Shown piece after piece: positions 13,262 through 25,294 of a stretch of 64,000 bases of DNA; within the stretch, counting starts at the first letter, position 1, and each line of letters begins with the position of its first letter. This DNA is from Erythrophleum ivorense (Eukaryota; Streptophyta; Magnoliopsida; Fabales; Fabaceae). The notes beneath the pieces are model-generated. The model had not been told where the DNA came from. It did not search any database and saw only the letters and a program-made list of their open reading frames with translations. The stretch covers positions 2,118,001-2,182,000 of the forward strand of contig JAIUCV010000004.1 of the NCBI GenBank assembly GCA_026724425.1. The letters are read 5' to 3'. The translations under genes and the position numbers were made by a program.

Positions 13262-13293
<32 letters not shown>

Positions 13294-16200
13294 TTATTAT
13301 TTATTTATGTTAGAATATACTGGACAACGACTCGATCCAATTTCTTGAGAGAGGAAATTGATAAATTGATTAATTAATGAATTAATTATTAAAGTATTAT
13401 TTATTTGAATTTGAATTTTAAATTTTTAAATAAAAAATTAAATGAATTAGTGGTTATCAATTCTTCTAAAGTTATTTTTGCTTCTAAGAAATGCACAAAA
13501 CTAATCACACAATCAATTCTCCAATACTCCACTCCACTCTTTGAGAATTTATGGAAACTTCCTTTAAAGAGAACCCTTGAGAAAACACAGAACATAGAAA
13601 AACTCCATTCCTCTCTCTGACTATTATGGCGCATTCTACTATGAAAATGAGATTCGATTTCATCTAGTGATCTGGTCCAAATAGCGTGAGATAGATGAAT
13701 CTGACAAGATCTACTTCCATAAGTGAGTATTCGAATACTTCCTTCACTCTACTTCATCACTTGATTCCCGTTGCCACATTATCTTATAAGTAACACCTTT
13801 TATTTTAAGAATTTAGATAAAATGTAATGCCGTTCTGTGATTCAAATCACAACTTTACCTCAAGAAATCAGCTTCAAAACAGATCAATAAACTTGAAAGC
13901 CAACTTCGGTGATTGGTAATCACACTGTCGGTTTAATTTCTCAGTAAGGAAGCATGCATCTTCTCTCATACTGTTGTTTTTAGATGTTGTTACTCATTGT
14001 GTTGTTTTAGACTTAGCAGTTCAATGTTAATTTAGTTGATAGATTTTCAATTAAATTAAAATATATAGAGAGCCAAGGTTTGAATTGCAAGAAGATATGC
14101 CACAGCTTGTAATGGAAATTAGAATGAATGGCTATGTCATAAATAAGAACTGAAATGAAGGAAAACAGATAAAACACAATAGATGAAACTTGGAATATTG
14201 AATATATTTGAATTGCTTGTGATGCTTCAAATTGGCTACATATACATAGGTGGGAATAGTCAGTTTATGTTAATTTTTTAAATCATTATCGTATTACAAC
14301 CCACTTGTACTGCTATAGCTTGCATTATTTTGTGTGTTGCCACCTTATAGTTTTCATTTTCAGCTTGATAGTTTTATTGCAACACGTCTTCCCCTACTTC
14401 AAGCCATCGCTCTTATTGAACAATTCACATGGCCTCATTAAAATATGATTTTTCTATATTATTTCTAATACTCCCTCATAATCTAGAAAAACTTGTAACT
14501 CTAAGCATCTATTTAAATTTGTTAAATTTTCTATTTGTGAGTTGGTCTCTAGTCCTGCAAAATTCTAACTCGATTTCTTCTTGTTCCATAAGCTCTCAAA
14601 TGAAATGATGTTGAATTTCAATATGCTTGGTGCGACTATGAAAAATAAGATTCTTTGTCATAGCAATAGCAAAAATATTGTCACAATAAATTTTTGTTGG
14701 TGTGTTGGTACTTTGATGTATATTTTCTAATATCCTCTTAAGTCAAATTGCTTCACATGCTGCACTTATTGTTATTATGTATTTTGCTTTTACTGACGAA
14801 AGCAAGATTGTCTTCTACTTCTTTGATGCCTATGAGATTACTTTGGAACTTAGAAGGAAGATATATCTTGTTGTACTCTTTCTATCATCAATGTTTCCTA
14901 TCCAATTGCTATTAGTGTAGCCAATCAAATTTCAATCATCTTCTACTTCATATAGGATACTAAAATTCTTTATACCTTTAACATATCTCAGGATTTGTTT
15001 TGTAACTATGAGATGTACTTTGTTGGGCTCGCTCATGAATATAGAAACAAAGTTAACAGCATGCGCTATGTCAGACTCAATGTTTGTGAGATAAATCAAT
15101 GAGCCAATAAGACTTCAATAAGTCATCTCATTCACCTTTTCTTTTTCATTCTCCTTTAATAGCTTCTCATTAGTTCCTATTGGTATGGATGCTGGCTTGC
15201 AATCCTGCATCTTGAATTTCTTCAACAAATCATCAGCACATTTTTCTTAAGAAATGAATATCTGCTCGGGTCTTTATTTTACTTACATTCCAAGAAAGTA
15301 TCTCATGAGGCCAAGATTAGTCATCTTGTACTCCTTCATCATGGCCTGCTTGGAGTCTTTAATCATCTTTGTATCATTGACAGCATATATTAAATCATCT
15401 ATGTATAGGCAAAGGATGAGGAAATGATCTCCTTGCCTTTTCATATGCAATGATGGCTTACTTGGGCTTTTGTTGAAATCGTGATCAAGAAGATACTTGT
15501 CTATTTTACTATTTCATGCATGTGATGCTTGCTTCAATCCATAGAGTTCTTTTTTCAATTGATATACTCTATCTTTTTTGCCTTGAACCACATACCTTTG
15601 AGGTTGTTGCACGTACACTTTTTTCTATTTCTCTATTTAAAAATGCAGGCTTCATATCTAATTGATATACTAGTAGTTTCAATTGAGCAACCAAAGCAAG
15701 TACTATTCTAATTGTTTCCATACGTACCATGATAGCAAAAGTTTTATTGAAATCAATACCTAGTTGCTGAGAATATCTTTTTGCTATGAGCCATGCCTTG
15801 AACTTCTAGATTGATCAATCATCGTTATACTTGATTTTGTAAACCCATTTTAGTCTAATAGTATCTTTTTCTTTTGGTTTTTCCACGAGCTCCCTTGTAT
15901 GGTTCTTCTCGATCATCTTGATTTTTCGTCCATAGCTTTTCTCCAATCTTCTTCTTTTGCAACTTCTTCATATTTTTGTGGTTTACAAGAAAATAATGCG
16001 ACATTACAAATTTGATAAATATCTTGCAATGATTGCATTTTTCTTGAAGGAGATGATTCTAGTGACAAGTATTACTATCTTGGTGGTTAGCTTGTTCTTG
16101 GGTCTGGATTATTTCAGGCATTTTCTTCAGCTTCAAGAAGTTGAACTCCTTCAAATGCTTCATTACTCCATTTTCAGCTAGCTTCTTTATCGAAGATAAT

Positions 16201-18713
16201 GTCCCTTGAAATAATTAATTGTCCCATGTCAAGATTATAAAGACGATAGCCCTTAGAGTCGTCATTATAGCCAATGAGCATACAATTTTTTCCTTTCTCA
16301 TCTAGCTTGTCTTTATTTCCTCTTAGGATGTGGGCATAAGTAATGCTCCCAAAGACTCTGAAATGATCAACATTCGGCTTTCTCTTGAACCAAACTTCAT
16401 ATGGCGTTCTATTTAGAACTGCATTTGTAAGAGATTAGTTGAGAATATAAACTATTATATTAACAGCTTCCACCCACAAATACTTTGGTATATTTTTACT
16501 TCGGAGTATAGCCTGTGCCATCTTAACAATAGTTCTATTTTTTTTCTGCAACACTATTCTCTGTTGAAGTGTGTGACAGATTGGGAATGGCAATCTATGC
16601 ATTTTCCTAAAAATGTATCATTCACAAACTTTCTTTCTAAAATATACTAGAGGCAGGCTAAGCACCATTTCTTTCTAATTTAATAATTTAAGGCTATAAA
16701 AATTCAAAGAGTCATATTTCAAATGCCATAGTGTGTATTTATCTACATTTCCATATTTCATGGCATATTTTTGCTTAAGTGACATATCAAAGGAAATATT
16801 TTATTTAATGCCATTTTGATAGTTGTTATAAGTTGTCCTTTTATTTTTATCAAATACAATGCATTTATCATCATTAAAAATTAATTTGTAGCCTTTTTGG
16901 ATCGATTGACCAACACTTAATAAATTATGTGTAAAACTCTGAACATAATAAATATCATGAATAAATTTTTAATAGTCATTTTTTTCTTGATGGCAATAAT
17001 GTCTTTACCTTCTACTTCTTGCATTTTTCCATCTCTAAATGTAACTTAGGATTTCTTACTTTCATCTGATTTGACAAATCAATTTTATTACTTGTCATGT
17101 GGTTTGAACAACCACTATCAAGATACCCAACAACCTTTGATTCATGAAAAGAAAATGCAGAATAAAATATTTGATTATGGGATTGATCTTTTTCTATAAA
17201 ATCTACTTTTTCTTTCTCCTAATGCCAATAATCTTTTTCAAAATGAGTGTGCTTTTTGCACCTTTTGCATTTATATAAGCAATTTTTTGTATCATGATTA
17301 TTTTTCTTGCATAAGGTATAATAGGAGCTTGATTTATCTTTGCTCCCTTAATTTTATTAATTTTTTTCTCTCTTTTCTACAATAATTAGATGATCCTCTA
17401 TTTTGGGAGTTTTGACCATGGTCATTCTTCTTATATCCATCATTTTTTAAAACATTTATTTTTTACTGAAAGGCTTACTCTAGTGGAAGCTCAAATATTT
17501 GCATTCTCTCATTATGGGCTTGGAGAGATCCCATTAGCTCTAATAGAGTAAGTTTTGATTCTTTAATTATAGGCACCACATGATCAAATTTTGTCGAAAA
17601 GCTTTTCTGTAATTTTTTAATAATTTTTTTATCTTCTACATGTTTTTATAACTTCTAATTTGATTAATAATATTAAAGACACAAGAGAAGAAAATTTATA
17701 CTAATTCACCTTCTTTCATTATTAAAATATCAAAATCTTTGTATAAAGATTAAAATTTGATAGTGATTACCATATTAAAGCCTTTGTACTGACTTTTTAA
17801 AATTTCTCATATCTCCTTTACAATTTTGGCATTCATGATCCCTAAAAAGATTGCATTACTTACCCCTCGTTGAATAAGGAGTAAAGCTTTTTTTGCATTT
17901 ATTTGCATATTTTGCTTGTATTTCTTTTGCTTTGCAGCTATACATGATGCCTATTCTTTAAAGTTGGTTCTTGAAATTCTTCTACCATTATTTCCCATAA
18001 ATCTTGTGAGATGAATAATGTCTTCATCTTTATATTTCAAAAATCATAAGCTTCACCCTCAAATATGGGAATTGAAACTTGAGTATAATTAAAGGTAGTT
18101 ATATTTGAGATAGATGTGAAGGCTATAGGGAGTAATAGGAGAGGTGCAAAAATATAATATTAAAGTGGCTAAATATGGATAGGTGTTTTAGAACCTAGCT
18201 CTGATACCACTAATAGATTTTTAATTAAATTAAAATATATAGAGCCAAGGTTTGAATTGCAAGAAGATATGGCTTGTAATGGAAATTAGAATGAATGGCT
18301 ATGTCATAAATAAAAATTGAAATGAAGGAAAAGAGATATAACACAATAGATGAAACTTGGAATATTGAATATATTTGAATTGCTTGTGATGCTTCGAATT
18401 GGCTACATATATATAGGCGGGAATAGTCAGTTTATGTTAATTTCTTAAATCATTATCATATTACAACCCACTTGTACTGCTATAGCTTACATTATTTTGT
18501 GTGCCGCCACCTTGTAGTCTTCATTTTTAGCTTGATAGTTTTATTGCAACACATCTTCCCCTGCTTCAAGCCATTGCCCTTACTAAACAAGTCACATGGC
18601 CTCATTAATGTATGATTTATCTAGATTATTTCTAATATTAGTAACATTTGATTTTGCAGAGTCTGCCTGAAACGATTGTTGAAGCCATGAACACATTCTG
18701 CACAAGCAAGTAG
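12358..18713 (+). CDS. Last two exons of an unrecognised gene, interrupted by a Copia element
   Basis: Two exon-like blocks share phase 0. The first, 12358-12450, follows TTTTGCAG, ends CTTCAG before GTCTGC, and encodes 31 residues including EEPLALSKRFSKKFLADT. The second, 18660-18713, follows ATTTTGCAG and encodes SLPETIVEAMNTFCTSK then TAG. Joined, they would form a C-terminal tail with no motif I recognise. The intron would be 6.2 kb, mostly the Copia element at 14037-18637. No upstream exons could be defended, so this is either the tail of a gene with missed exons or a truncated relic. The call rests only on open phase and splice-site quality. Confidence 0.35.
13262..13290. repeat. (TA)n microsatellite
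   Basis: About 14 uninterrupted TA units inside the putative intron before the Copia element. Confidence 0.9.
14037..14470 (-). repeat. Left (3') LTR of the Copia element
   Basis: 434 bp. On the minus strand it runs from TATTAGAAAT to ATCTATCA. It matches the right LTR with scattered substitutions and small indels, so the insertion is not recent. The minus-strand start TATTAG rather than TGTTAG suggests a TG to TA change at the terminus in both copies. Confidence 0.88.
18211..18637 (-). repeat. Right (5') LTR of the Copia element
   Basis: 427 bp, paired with the LTR at 14037-14470. It directly follows the primer-binding site and ends 5 bp before the end of the TTAGT duplication. Its outer edge is 22 bp from the next putative exon. 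Confidence 0.88.
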
Positions 18714-19773
18714 TTATGTGAACATGTGAAGTTTGTGCTTAAAAGTATGTTGTTTCTTGTTCTATGTTTCGATCCCTATAGGTGCAGGTTTGCTAAGTTG
18801 GTTTAGATTGTCTGCCCATGTAAAGTTTTTCTTTTCTTTTTTATTCTCAGGCCTTGATGCATGTTAATATAATAATATGTAAAATTTTGCTGATTAGAAA
18901 ATAAAATGGGAGGAGAAGGATTCAAGAGCAAGGCTTTTGATACTTATATTTAAGATTGAATCTAGTTTTTGTTTGTTTATAGTAACAATAATAATTGTAG
19001 AATCATGATATAGAATTTTGAACAACAAATTTTCAAGCGGATGATATCCAAGCTTAATTTTGACAAAATCCCCGCTTTTGTTGTCTCCCTTTTCTTTCAT
19101 TTGCAATTTCATTTTTGTTGACACTCACCCAAGACATTTATCGAATATTTTGGGGGAAAAAAGTCCTTCAGGAAAGGGATTAAGTATAGTTTTAAAGTAT
19201 ATTGAAAAAAATAATTGAAAAATTGAAACAAATAAACAATAAAATATTAAAAAATTAAATATTTTTTATATCTTTATTATTAAATTTTTAATAAAAATTA
19301 TAACAAATGTATAATTTTTACAAATGAGTATCATATGATTAGCTTTTTCAAAAGATTTTTTTACACAGTCCATTTCAAATCTTCTACCATAATGATGGTC
19401 AATTAAACTAATGGATTTCAAATCCCCTACCATAATGAACTAAAGAATTTCAAATCTCCTACCATAATGAGAAAAATACCCCAGCTGATATTGTGCCTGA
19501 AACTTGTATTTGTCTTCCTACCTGCTTAATCTGATTAATACACAATATTCCACCTTAATCCTCGTAATTTCTAGTTTGGAAAGAAATTAATGATCACGTG
19601 CGTAATTCCGTTTATATTTGACTTCATACTTTTTCCCTATTTCATATGTGATATACGTTGCATCATCAACGTCCTATTAAATCCTATACTATAATGAACG
19701 TTCACTAATTACGTAGTCTTGAAGAATTAACAATTTTCCATCATTATACTGTTATTATATTTGTGGACGAGGT
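18714..19773. other. Intergenic DNA with a short tandem motif
   Basis: No gene seen. A unit containing ATTTCAAATC and CTACCATAATGA occurs three times between about 19370 and 19470. The remainder is AT-rich. Confidence 0.5.
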
Positions 19774-20059
19774 TATAAATAAATTGACGCATAGTAAGTC
19801 TCGTACAATCAGCTAGAAATTGTCAATCACTAGACATATTAGGAAAGCAAGGGAAAAATGGATACGCAAGGATCATAACTAATCAATGGCAAAGAACCAA
19901 ACAAGATAAAAAATGGTTGTTAATTTTTATTTTTTGGATTGCATCAATCAAGATCAATAACAAATCCGATTGATTATTTTATATTGAAGAATTATTTAGA
20001 GAGCTATTTAAAGGGGCAACAGGTATATGGGTTGGCCATCAAAAGAGTTGAAGAGATAC
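19774..20059 (+). promoter_or_regulatory. Core promoter and 5' leader of the EPIP-repeat gene, with short upstream ORFs
   Basis: A TATA-box match TATAAAT lies at 19774-19780, 280 bp before the chosen ATG. If transcription starts about 30 bp later, the leader holds three short uORFs: ATG at 19858 (MDTQGS), 19886 (MAKNQTR) and 19913 (15 codons), each closed by TAA. They could dampen translation, or they could be removed by a leader intron, since an AG lies near 20020. The TATA and uORFs are seen directly; their use is inferred. Confidence 0.45.
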
Positions 20060-20695
20060 ATGAAGAACACTGTGATGATGGCAAGGAGAGAAAATCTTCT
20101 GAGGGTTTTCCTTTTGGCTATATCTTTATGCGTAGCCTTTTCTCCTATAGAGGCTACTAGGTTTGCATCAAAGAAATTGAGTTTCGGTTTGTTGCTTAAA
20201 GGTGTGCCTCTTTCTCCATCCGGTCCTAGTATTGGAATATCAAATTCTCCACAACCTCCATCACGAGTTTCACTACCCAAAATGTTGAATTTTGGTATGT
20301 TCCCTAGAGGTGTGCCTGTTCCTCCATCTGGTCCAAGTATGGGGGCATCAGATTCTCCACCACCTCCATCACAAGTTTCACTATCCAAAATGCTTAATTT
20401 TGGTATGTTGCCTAAAGGTTTACTTGTTTCTTCATCTGGTCCAAGTGCTAAGACATTGAATTCTCCACCACCTCTGTTGCGAGTTTCACTACCCAATATG
20501 ATGAGTTTCGGTATGTTCCCTAAAGGTGTGCCTATTCCTCCATCTGGTCCAAGTACTGAGACATCGGACTCTCCTCCTCCACCGTCGCCTTCTCCACTCA
20601 AAATGTTGAATTTTGGTATGCTGCCTAAGGGTAGGGTTCAACCATCCAGTCCTTGCAGTGAAGGATCTACTTCCCCACCTCTACCGCTTTTGTAA
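20060..20695 (+). CDS. IDA-like (EPIP) secreted peptide precursor with five tandem 36-residue units
   Basis: 211 aa, intronless. Residues 1-32 form a signal peptide: a basic start, then VFLLAISLCVAF and SPIEA. Next come five tandem units with the anchor Phe at residues 42, 78, 114, 150 and 185, a 36-residue period (108 bp). Their cores are FGLLLKGVPLSPSGPS, FGMFPRGVPVPPSGPS, FGMLPKGLLVSSSGPS, FGMFPKGVPIPPSGPS and a decayed FGMLPKGRVQPSSP. Units are joined by Ser/Pro-rich linkers ending in a basic residue before MLNFG. The core matches the EPIP motif of INFLORESCENCE DEFICIENT IN ABSCISSION (PKGVPIPPSAPS), a peptide ligand of HAESA-type receptor kinases; IDA and IDLs usually have about 75-110 aa and one EPIP. 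None of the units has the KRHN tail important for IDA activity; TETSD or MGASD stands there. I chose the Met at 20060 because it precedes the signal peptide; in-frame Mets at 20027 and 20075 are alternatives. Confidence 0.8.
   Translation: MKNTVMMARRENLLRVFLLAISLCVAFSPIEATRFASKKLSFGLLLKGVPLSPSGPSIGISNSPQPPSRVSLPKMLNFGMFPRGVPVPPSGPSMGASDSPPPPSQVSLSKMLNFGMLPKGLLVSSSGPSAKTLNSPPPLLRVSLPNMMSFGMFPKGVPIPPSGPSTETSDSPPPPSPSPLKMLNFGMLPKGRVQPSSPCSEGSTSPPLPLL
20183..20671 (+). repeat. 108-bp coding tandem repeat (about 4.5 units)
   Basis: Units start at 20183, 20291, 20399, 20507 and 20612, the last spacing being one codon shorter. Copies have diverged at both DNA and protein level, but reading frame and FGM(L/F)PKG are kept, so the array is not a recent slip. 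Confidence 0.85.
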
Positions 20696-22500
20696 TGAAA
20701 CTAATTACGTATTATTTCAATATAACAAATATGAATTTTTTTTTAAATTTATGTGTTATAATGTGTCCTAAATAACTTTTAAATATTGATTTTTTTAATA
20801 TATATCTCATATTTTAATTTTTATAAAAGTTTACAATTCTTCAAAAATTAAAATGTCCATATATCCCCACTAAGTGAGACCGAAACTAAGAACTCGATCA
20901 AAAGAAGGCTCAACTGGGACAGATATTTACAAACAAGGCAAACAAATTTATAGCAGTAGATCGATCCATGCAGAATTGGAGTTATTAATGGTTACAACTT
21001 AATCAGAAATATGATAGTAAACTTTCCAAATTGTAGAGATATTTATATATACTTCCAGCTGCTGGTTGTGAAAGCCTTTAATTTTTCACACGAACATAAT
21101 AAGCCAAACAAGCTCTATACGCAGTTCTAGGCATGCACTCCATGAAGCAGTTACCAGAAGAGATGAACCATGATGATTAGTTGATTAGCTTGGACTATGG
21201 ACAATTGAATCCAAAATTAAAAGAACAAATTAAGAAGGTTGTTGTTTTCATGTTTTCTTTTTTCCTTTTTCTGATGCTGCGTCACTCCCTTCCTTGTGTG
21301 CATTATATCTAGTATTTTGAAGGCTCCCAATTAATTAATCTCATATTGTTGCGTATAGATTATAATAAAGAAGATGAGATAATTAATGTCATTGATAAGT
21401 AATTATTCTCAAGAGCCATTTTAGAAACCATGACCTACTCCATCCAATTTTCTTTTTACACTTCTCAAAAATTAAATAATTGAATTAATAAAAAACTTTT
21501 TAATCAAATAAATATTAAAAATTGATCCACAAACTATTCCACTTAACCGCTCGGCCGCATGGACAAGTATGGTATTTAAATTGGCTCAGATGGACCTATC
21601 TCGTTTAAAGGTAGTCTTTATTATTTTTCATATAACCTAAGCTTGTTGCTCTTTCCAAAAATAAAAAATAAAAATAAAAATAAAAATAAAGGACTTCTTG
21701 ATTTCAGAAATATACATGTTTTATTTATTTGGTTTCAGAAATAAAAAATTGGCCGATGTGAAAATCCCTTTCCAAAGTGGAGATGCATCTCGTGACATTT
21801 AAGGTCCTCCTTAAGATGACATGACTTATATTTGCTTCTCATGACCTTACTATATAAAATCTTTGTTTTGAAAAATTCCCCAAATCTGTTTCACTAATAA
21901 GGCCTGATTCAAATCTGTAATATTCCTTATGCCAAGGCCTCTTTCCCGTAATCCCTTACAATTTTGTCCCAGTTGATCAAATGAGGTTTGCTTTCTTTTT
22001 TGACCATTTCCCCAGAAAAAAAAAAAATGGCTTACGATCCCGAGTCACATTTAGTAGCTTCCATTTTGGTGAGTTTGAAATAGAACAAATGATAAATTAG
22101 TACTAATTAAAGTCATTCTACCTTCCACCCTTGAAGTGTTTTTTTCCAAATTTTTTAGAATTTCTTCAAAGGGTCTCCTATCTCTTTGTGAAGCGTTATA
22201 TATGCCCGCCAACATATATACCAATTTTATCCATCACTCTGCACTTAGAACACATTGCTCATCATTTTTCTGAACATTCTTGAAGTGCTAGGGCTGAATT
22301 TAATTTCAGATTGGCTTCATTGATTCCCATGCCTAACAGTCTCCCAAATTCTTTTAAAATGGACATAATGTCTTGTTTGTTAGGCGAAATATTTTTTGAG
22401 AAAATAAAAATAAGAATAGGAGTAAAAGTGAGTTTTAATAGAATAAAATTTTATAATTCATATTCATGTTTAATATGTCATTGGAAATAAATGAAAATGT
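20696..22500. other. Intergenic DNA
   Basis: AT-rich, no gene recognised. Contains an (AAAAT)n microsatellite at about 21657-21690. Confidence 0.5.
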
Positions 22501-22559
22501 TATTCCATCAACGCCCGGACGCATGTTTTCATTCTGGTCCTTCTTTCCCTGCCCTGGCG

Positions 22560-25294
22560 CTCCTGCTTCACGAAAACACGCATCAGTCATCGGTGAATCA
22601 CGAAAAAAACGAAGTAGCTCTTGGCCGTCCTACTAGCTAGAGCTTGCCGCCACTGCTTCAGTCCGCCGCAGCGCTCCGCCTTCGGTTAAGGAGAAAGAGA
22701 AAGAGAACTTTTATGCGCTTGGCTGGGTCGCAGATTTATGATGGTAGGCAAGGTTTTCTGTATGTAACTAGGTAGAACTTTCACCTGGAATTTTAGCAAT
22801 ACTTTTTCGCTGTCATTGTTAGATTATACGCTGGATTGCAAATTATTTTTCTTGAATCTGCTTCCTATGACATCTTGTACGGAATTGAAACTAAAAAAAG
22901 AGTAAGAAGTTCAATTTTCTTACTAGAAGCATTATAACCCTTTTTATCTTCTTTGTTCTAGTCAGTTCCTCAATTTGCAGTAGACTAGCAGCTGAAAAAC
23001 TTTAACACAAGATATCATTTTGTTCTATGATTATTGGCTTGCAGGAAGATAAGACAGCTGCCATTTTCCATATGAATGCTATGGCTGATCCTTCTTATTG
23101 GTTCCATGGTACCTGTGATTCCAACAATCATGTGATTTGCTTGTAAGATTCCCTACTAGTTCTAATATTTCACTTCTGTTAATTTTCTTGATTTAAACTT
23201 CTATGCTTGTTAGGCTTCTAATCAGTTTACATTTCCCTACTCTGGATTGATTATTTAGTATAGAATTATAGTTTTGAACCTTTTAAGACTGTTTTGAATG
23301 GTTTTGGTCCTTACAAATGTAGAAAAAGTATATGTAGGCCTAGAGGTTTTGAGAATATAGGTTTAAATAAAGAAGTTTATTATAAGCATGAGCCAAACCC
23401 AAACCAAACTAACTATATACGAAACTGAATAGGCCCTGACTTTGAAAAATTGACTTGTTTGGTTCGGTCCAGTTTTGGACCTTTGAACAGCCCTAATACT
23501 TTCCATGTCCCTGAATCCCATGGCCTTTATTATCTCTTTGAATTTCCTTTGTTCTTATATCAGATATCACACAATGGCTTTGGGCTGAAGTTTTATCTCA
23601 CATTCTTAGCTTATGTACTGGATAAGTGCAGCCCCAACAACCCAAGTGGAGCAAAGTCTCTTGCTTTATCAATTTCTACACTCTAGCAAACAGTGAGTTT
23701 CTGGTTTCTGAGTACTGTTTGATATCTCATATGGGCACGTTATGCTTTTCAAATTTCATTGAAAATTTACCGTTTGATTTGCAGGAATGATTTTCTTCTC
23801 CAATGGGTTTAACTATTATCTAATTGCCGAATGCTGTAGTTCAGGTCAGGTGTTCAAATTTACTGATTGGCAGGTGTCTGAGAAAATGCAAAAAAGGAAA
23901 TTATGTGTGGGTTGAATTTGTTTCTCTTTGATTCTTTGATTTGGTTTGGTATGATTGCTATGAGGTAGTGCCAAATTACATACCAAACACGTTACAAGGC
24001 CCTGTTTTCTTGTTGGTCTTGCTTACTATAGCTCCAGCCAATCAAAATCAACAATTTCATTTGTTAAAAGTACTGATGATGTGTTGTGTAGTGATATATT
24101 ATCCTTTTAAAGCCCTTTTTAGCTGCTGAGAAACAAGGGTTTGAAGGGGATTAAGCTCCTGACTACTATTATGGTTCTTAATTTGCATTTTAAGAGCATA
24201 ACTTTATACATAATTAATCTGGAACAACTACTTGGCATAATTCAAGAAACTTCCTTCTCATTTTGGGATTAAAATAACAAAAAGCCTTGAGGATTAAGAG
24301 TTTATTATTGTAGGATTTTTATGACAAATGGAGGCTTATCAACTACTTGGGGGCTTTTGTTAGCTACTTAAAGAAGCCATTTCGTACACTATTATCTCAC
24401 TTGTCTTGGTAACTTGAATACTATAATATAGATTGTAGAATATTAAGGTATGAGATACCATGGTAGTTAAGATTCTCATGTTTGATATGACAATAAAAAA
24501 ACTGGCAAATAAATGATATAATTGGTATTCTGTAAAGGTTAACAAAACCAAATATGCTGTGATGTGAGCCATGCTTTCTGTGTGCTATAAAAAACCTCCC
24601 AAAATGGTGTCATCTTATGCCTCTCTGCATCTTGGTTACTAGCATACCAAACTCACATCTAGAATATCAGGGTCAAGGTGATGGTGTACCAAACACCTCC
24701 TAAGTCTCATATAGCAACTTTGACCATCATCATCTGCTCTATCAACTGATTGTTTATTGGGCAAATGCATCTAGGGGCCTACGGACTTGAGTCCCTATTG
24801 CCTTTGATTAGTGATTACTTTTCTTGTGGAACATTACTTGATATATCTGGGTCATTATCTATTGCTTCTTTAATAAACCTTCTTGTAGCTAAACTTTTTG
24901 TTTCTTATTTACACTTTTCTTTGCGTAATCACTCACATTCAACTTCTGTTATCATGTTTCACATTGCAGGCCATGTGGAAATTGTAATGTAATGTAAAAT
25001 TTCACAACTGTGTCTTAACTCTGTTAGAGGTTGTTCCTCACACTTTGTATGGATAACCTGATGTTTCTCTGTTAAATTTGAAGAACGGATTGCAAGTTGC
25101 TAGATCCTTACAAAATCAAATGTCTCATAAAATGCTACCAACATGTAGAAGCATCCTGGAAGTCTTTTTCTTTGCTTAGTTTAGATAGTAAATCACTAAT
25201 TACAGCCTCTGAGCACCCTCTCCACCGTGCCTGGAAAAAGGATCAGTAGAATGACTACCATTGAGTCACAAACCAATGGGTAATCCCTCAAACA
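22560..25294 (+). promoter_or_regulatory. Promoter and possible spliced 5' leader of the PPR gene
   Basis: A GC-richer island at about 22510-22743 stands out from its surroundings and ends at a donor-like GATG/GTAGGC. Exon-like blocks with AG and GT borders follow, such as 23045-23142 (after TTGCAG, before GTAAGA), and further acceptors TTGCAG occur near 23784 and CATTGCAG near 24969. None keeps a long open frame, so they would be untranslated exons of the PPR transcript or a separate noncoding RNA. Confidence 0.3.
23220..23495 (-). mobile_element. Truncated hAT-type MITE
   Basis: Reverse-complement relative of the element at 57739-58231, sharing CCTATATTCTCAAAA, TAGTTTGGTTTGGGT and TATTTAGTATA blocks. 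The right end CAGCCCTA is intact; the other end is missing. Confidence 0.6.

Larger units (their letters stand above)
14037..18637 (-). mobile_element. Decayed Ty1/Copia LTR retrotransposon, 4.6 kb
   Basis: Two ~430-bp LTRs (14037-14470 and 18211-18637) are nearly identical, and the 5-bp direct repeat TTAGT flanks the element (14032-14036, 18638-18642). The primer-binding site TGGTATCAGAGC, complementary to the initiator Met tRNA, lies beside the right LTR (18198-18209), so the element reads right to left. A polypurine-like GAGGGAG adjoins the left LTR. Domains follow Copia order on the minus strand: a gag zinc knuckle near 17290 (C-x2-C-x4-H with the last Cys changed to Tyr), an integrase region, the reverse-transcriptase box YIDD with LCLYIDDLIY near 15400, and RNase H IYCDNIFAIAMTKN with RTKHIEIQHHF near 14680-14590. 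In-frame stops are frequent, so it is not autonomous. Confidence 0.92.

Noticed and set aside
20008..20601. Long minus-strand open frame (197 codons) across the peptide gene
   Set aside because: It is the antisense of the repeat array; the periodic codons keep it open. It has no signal peptide or family resemblance, whereas the plus frame has both.
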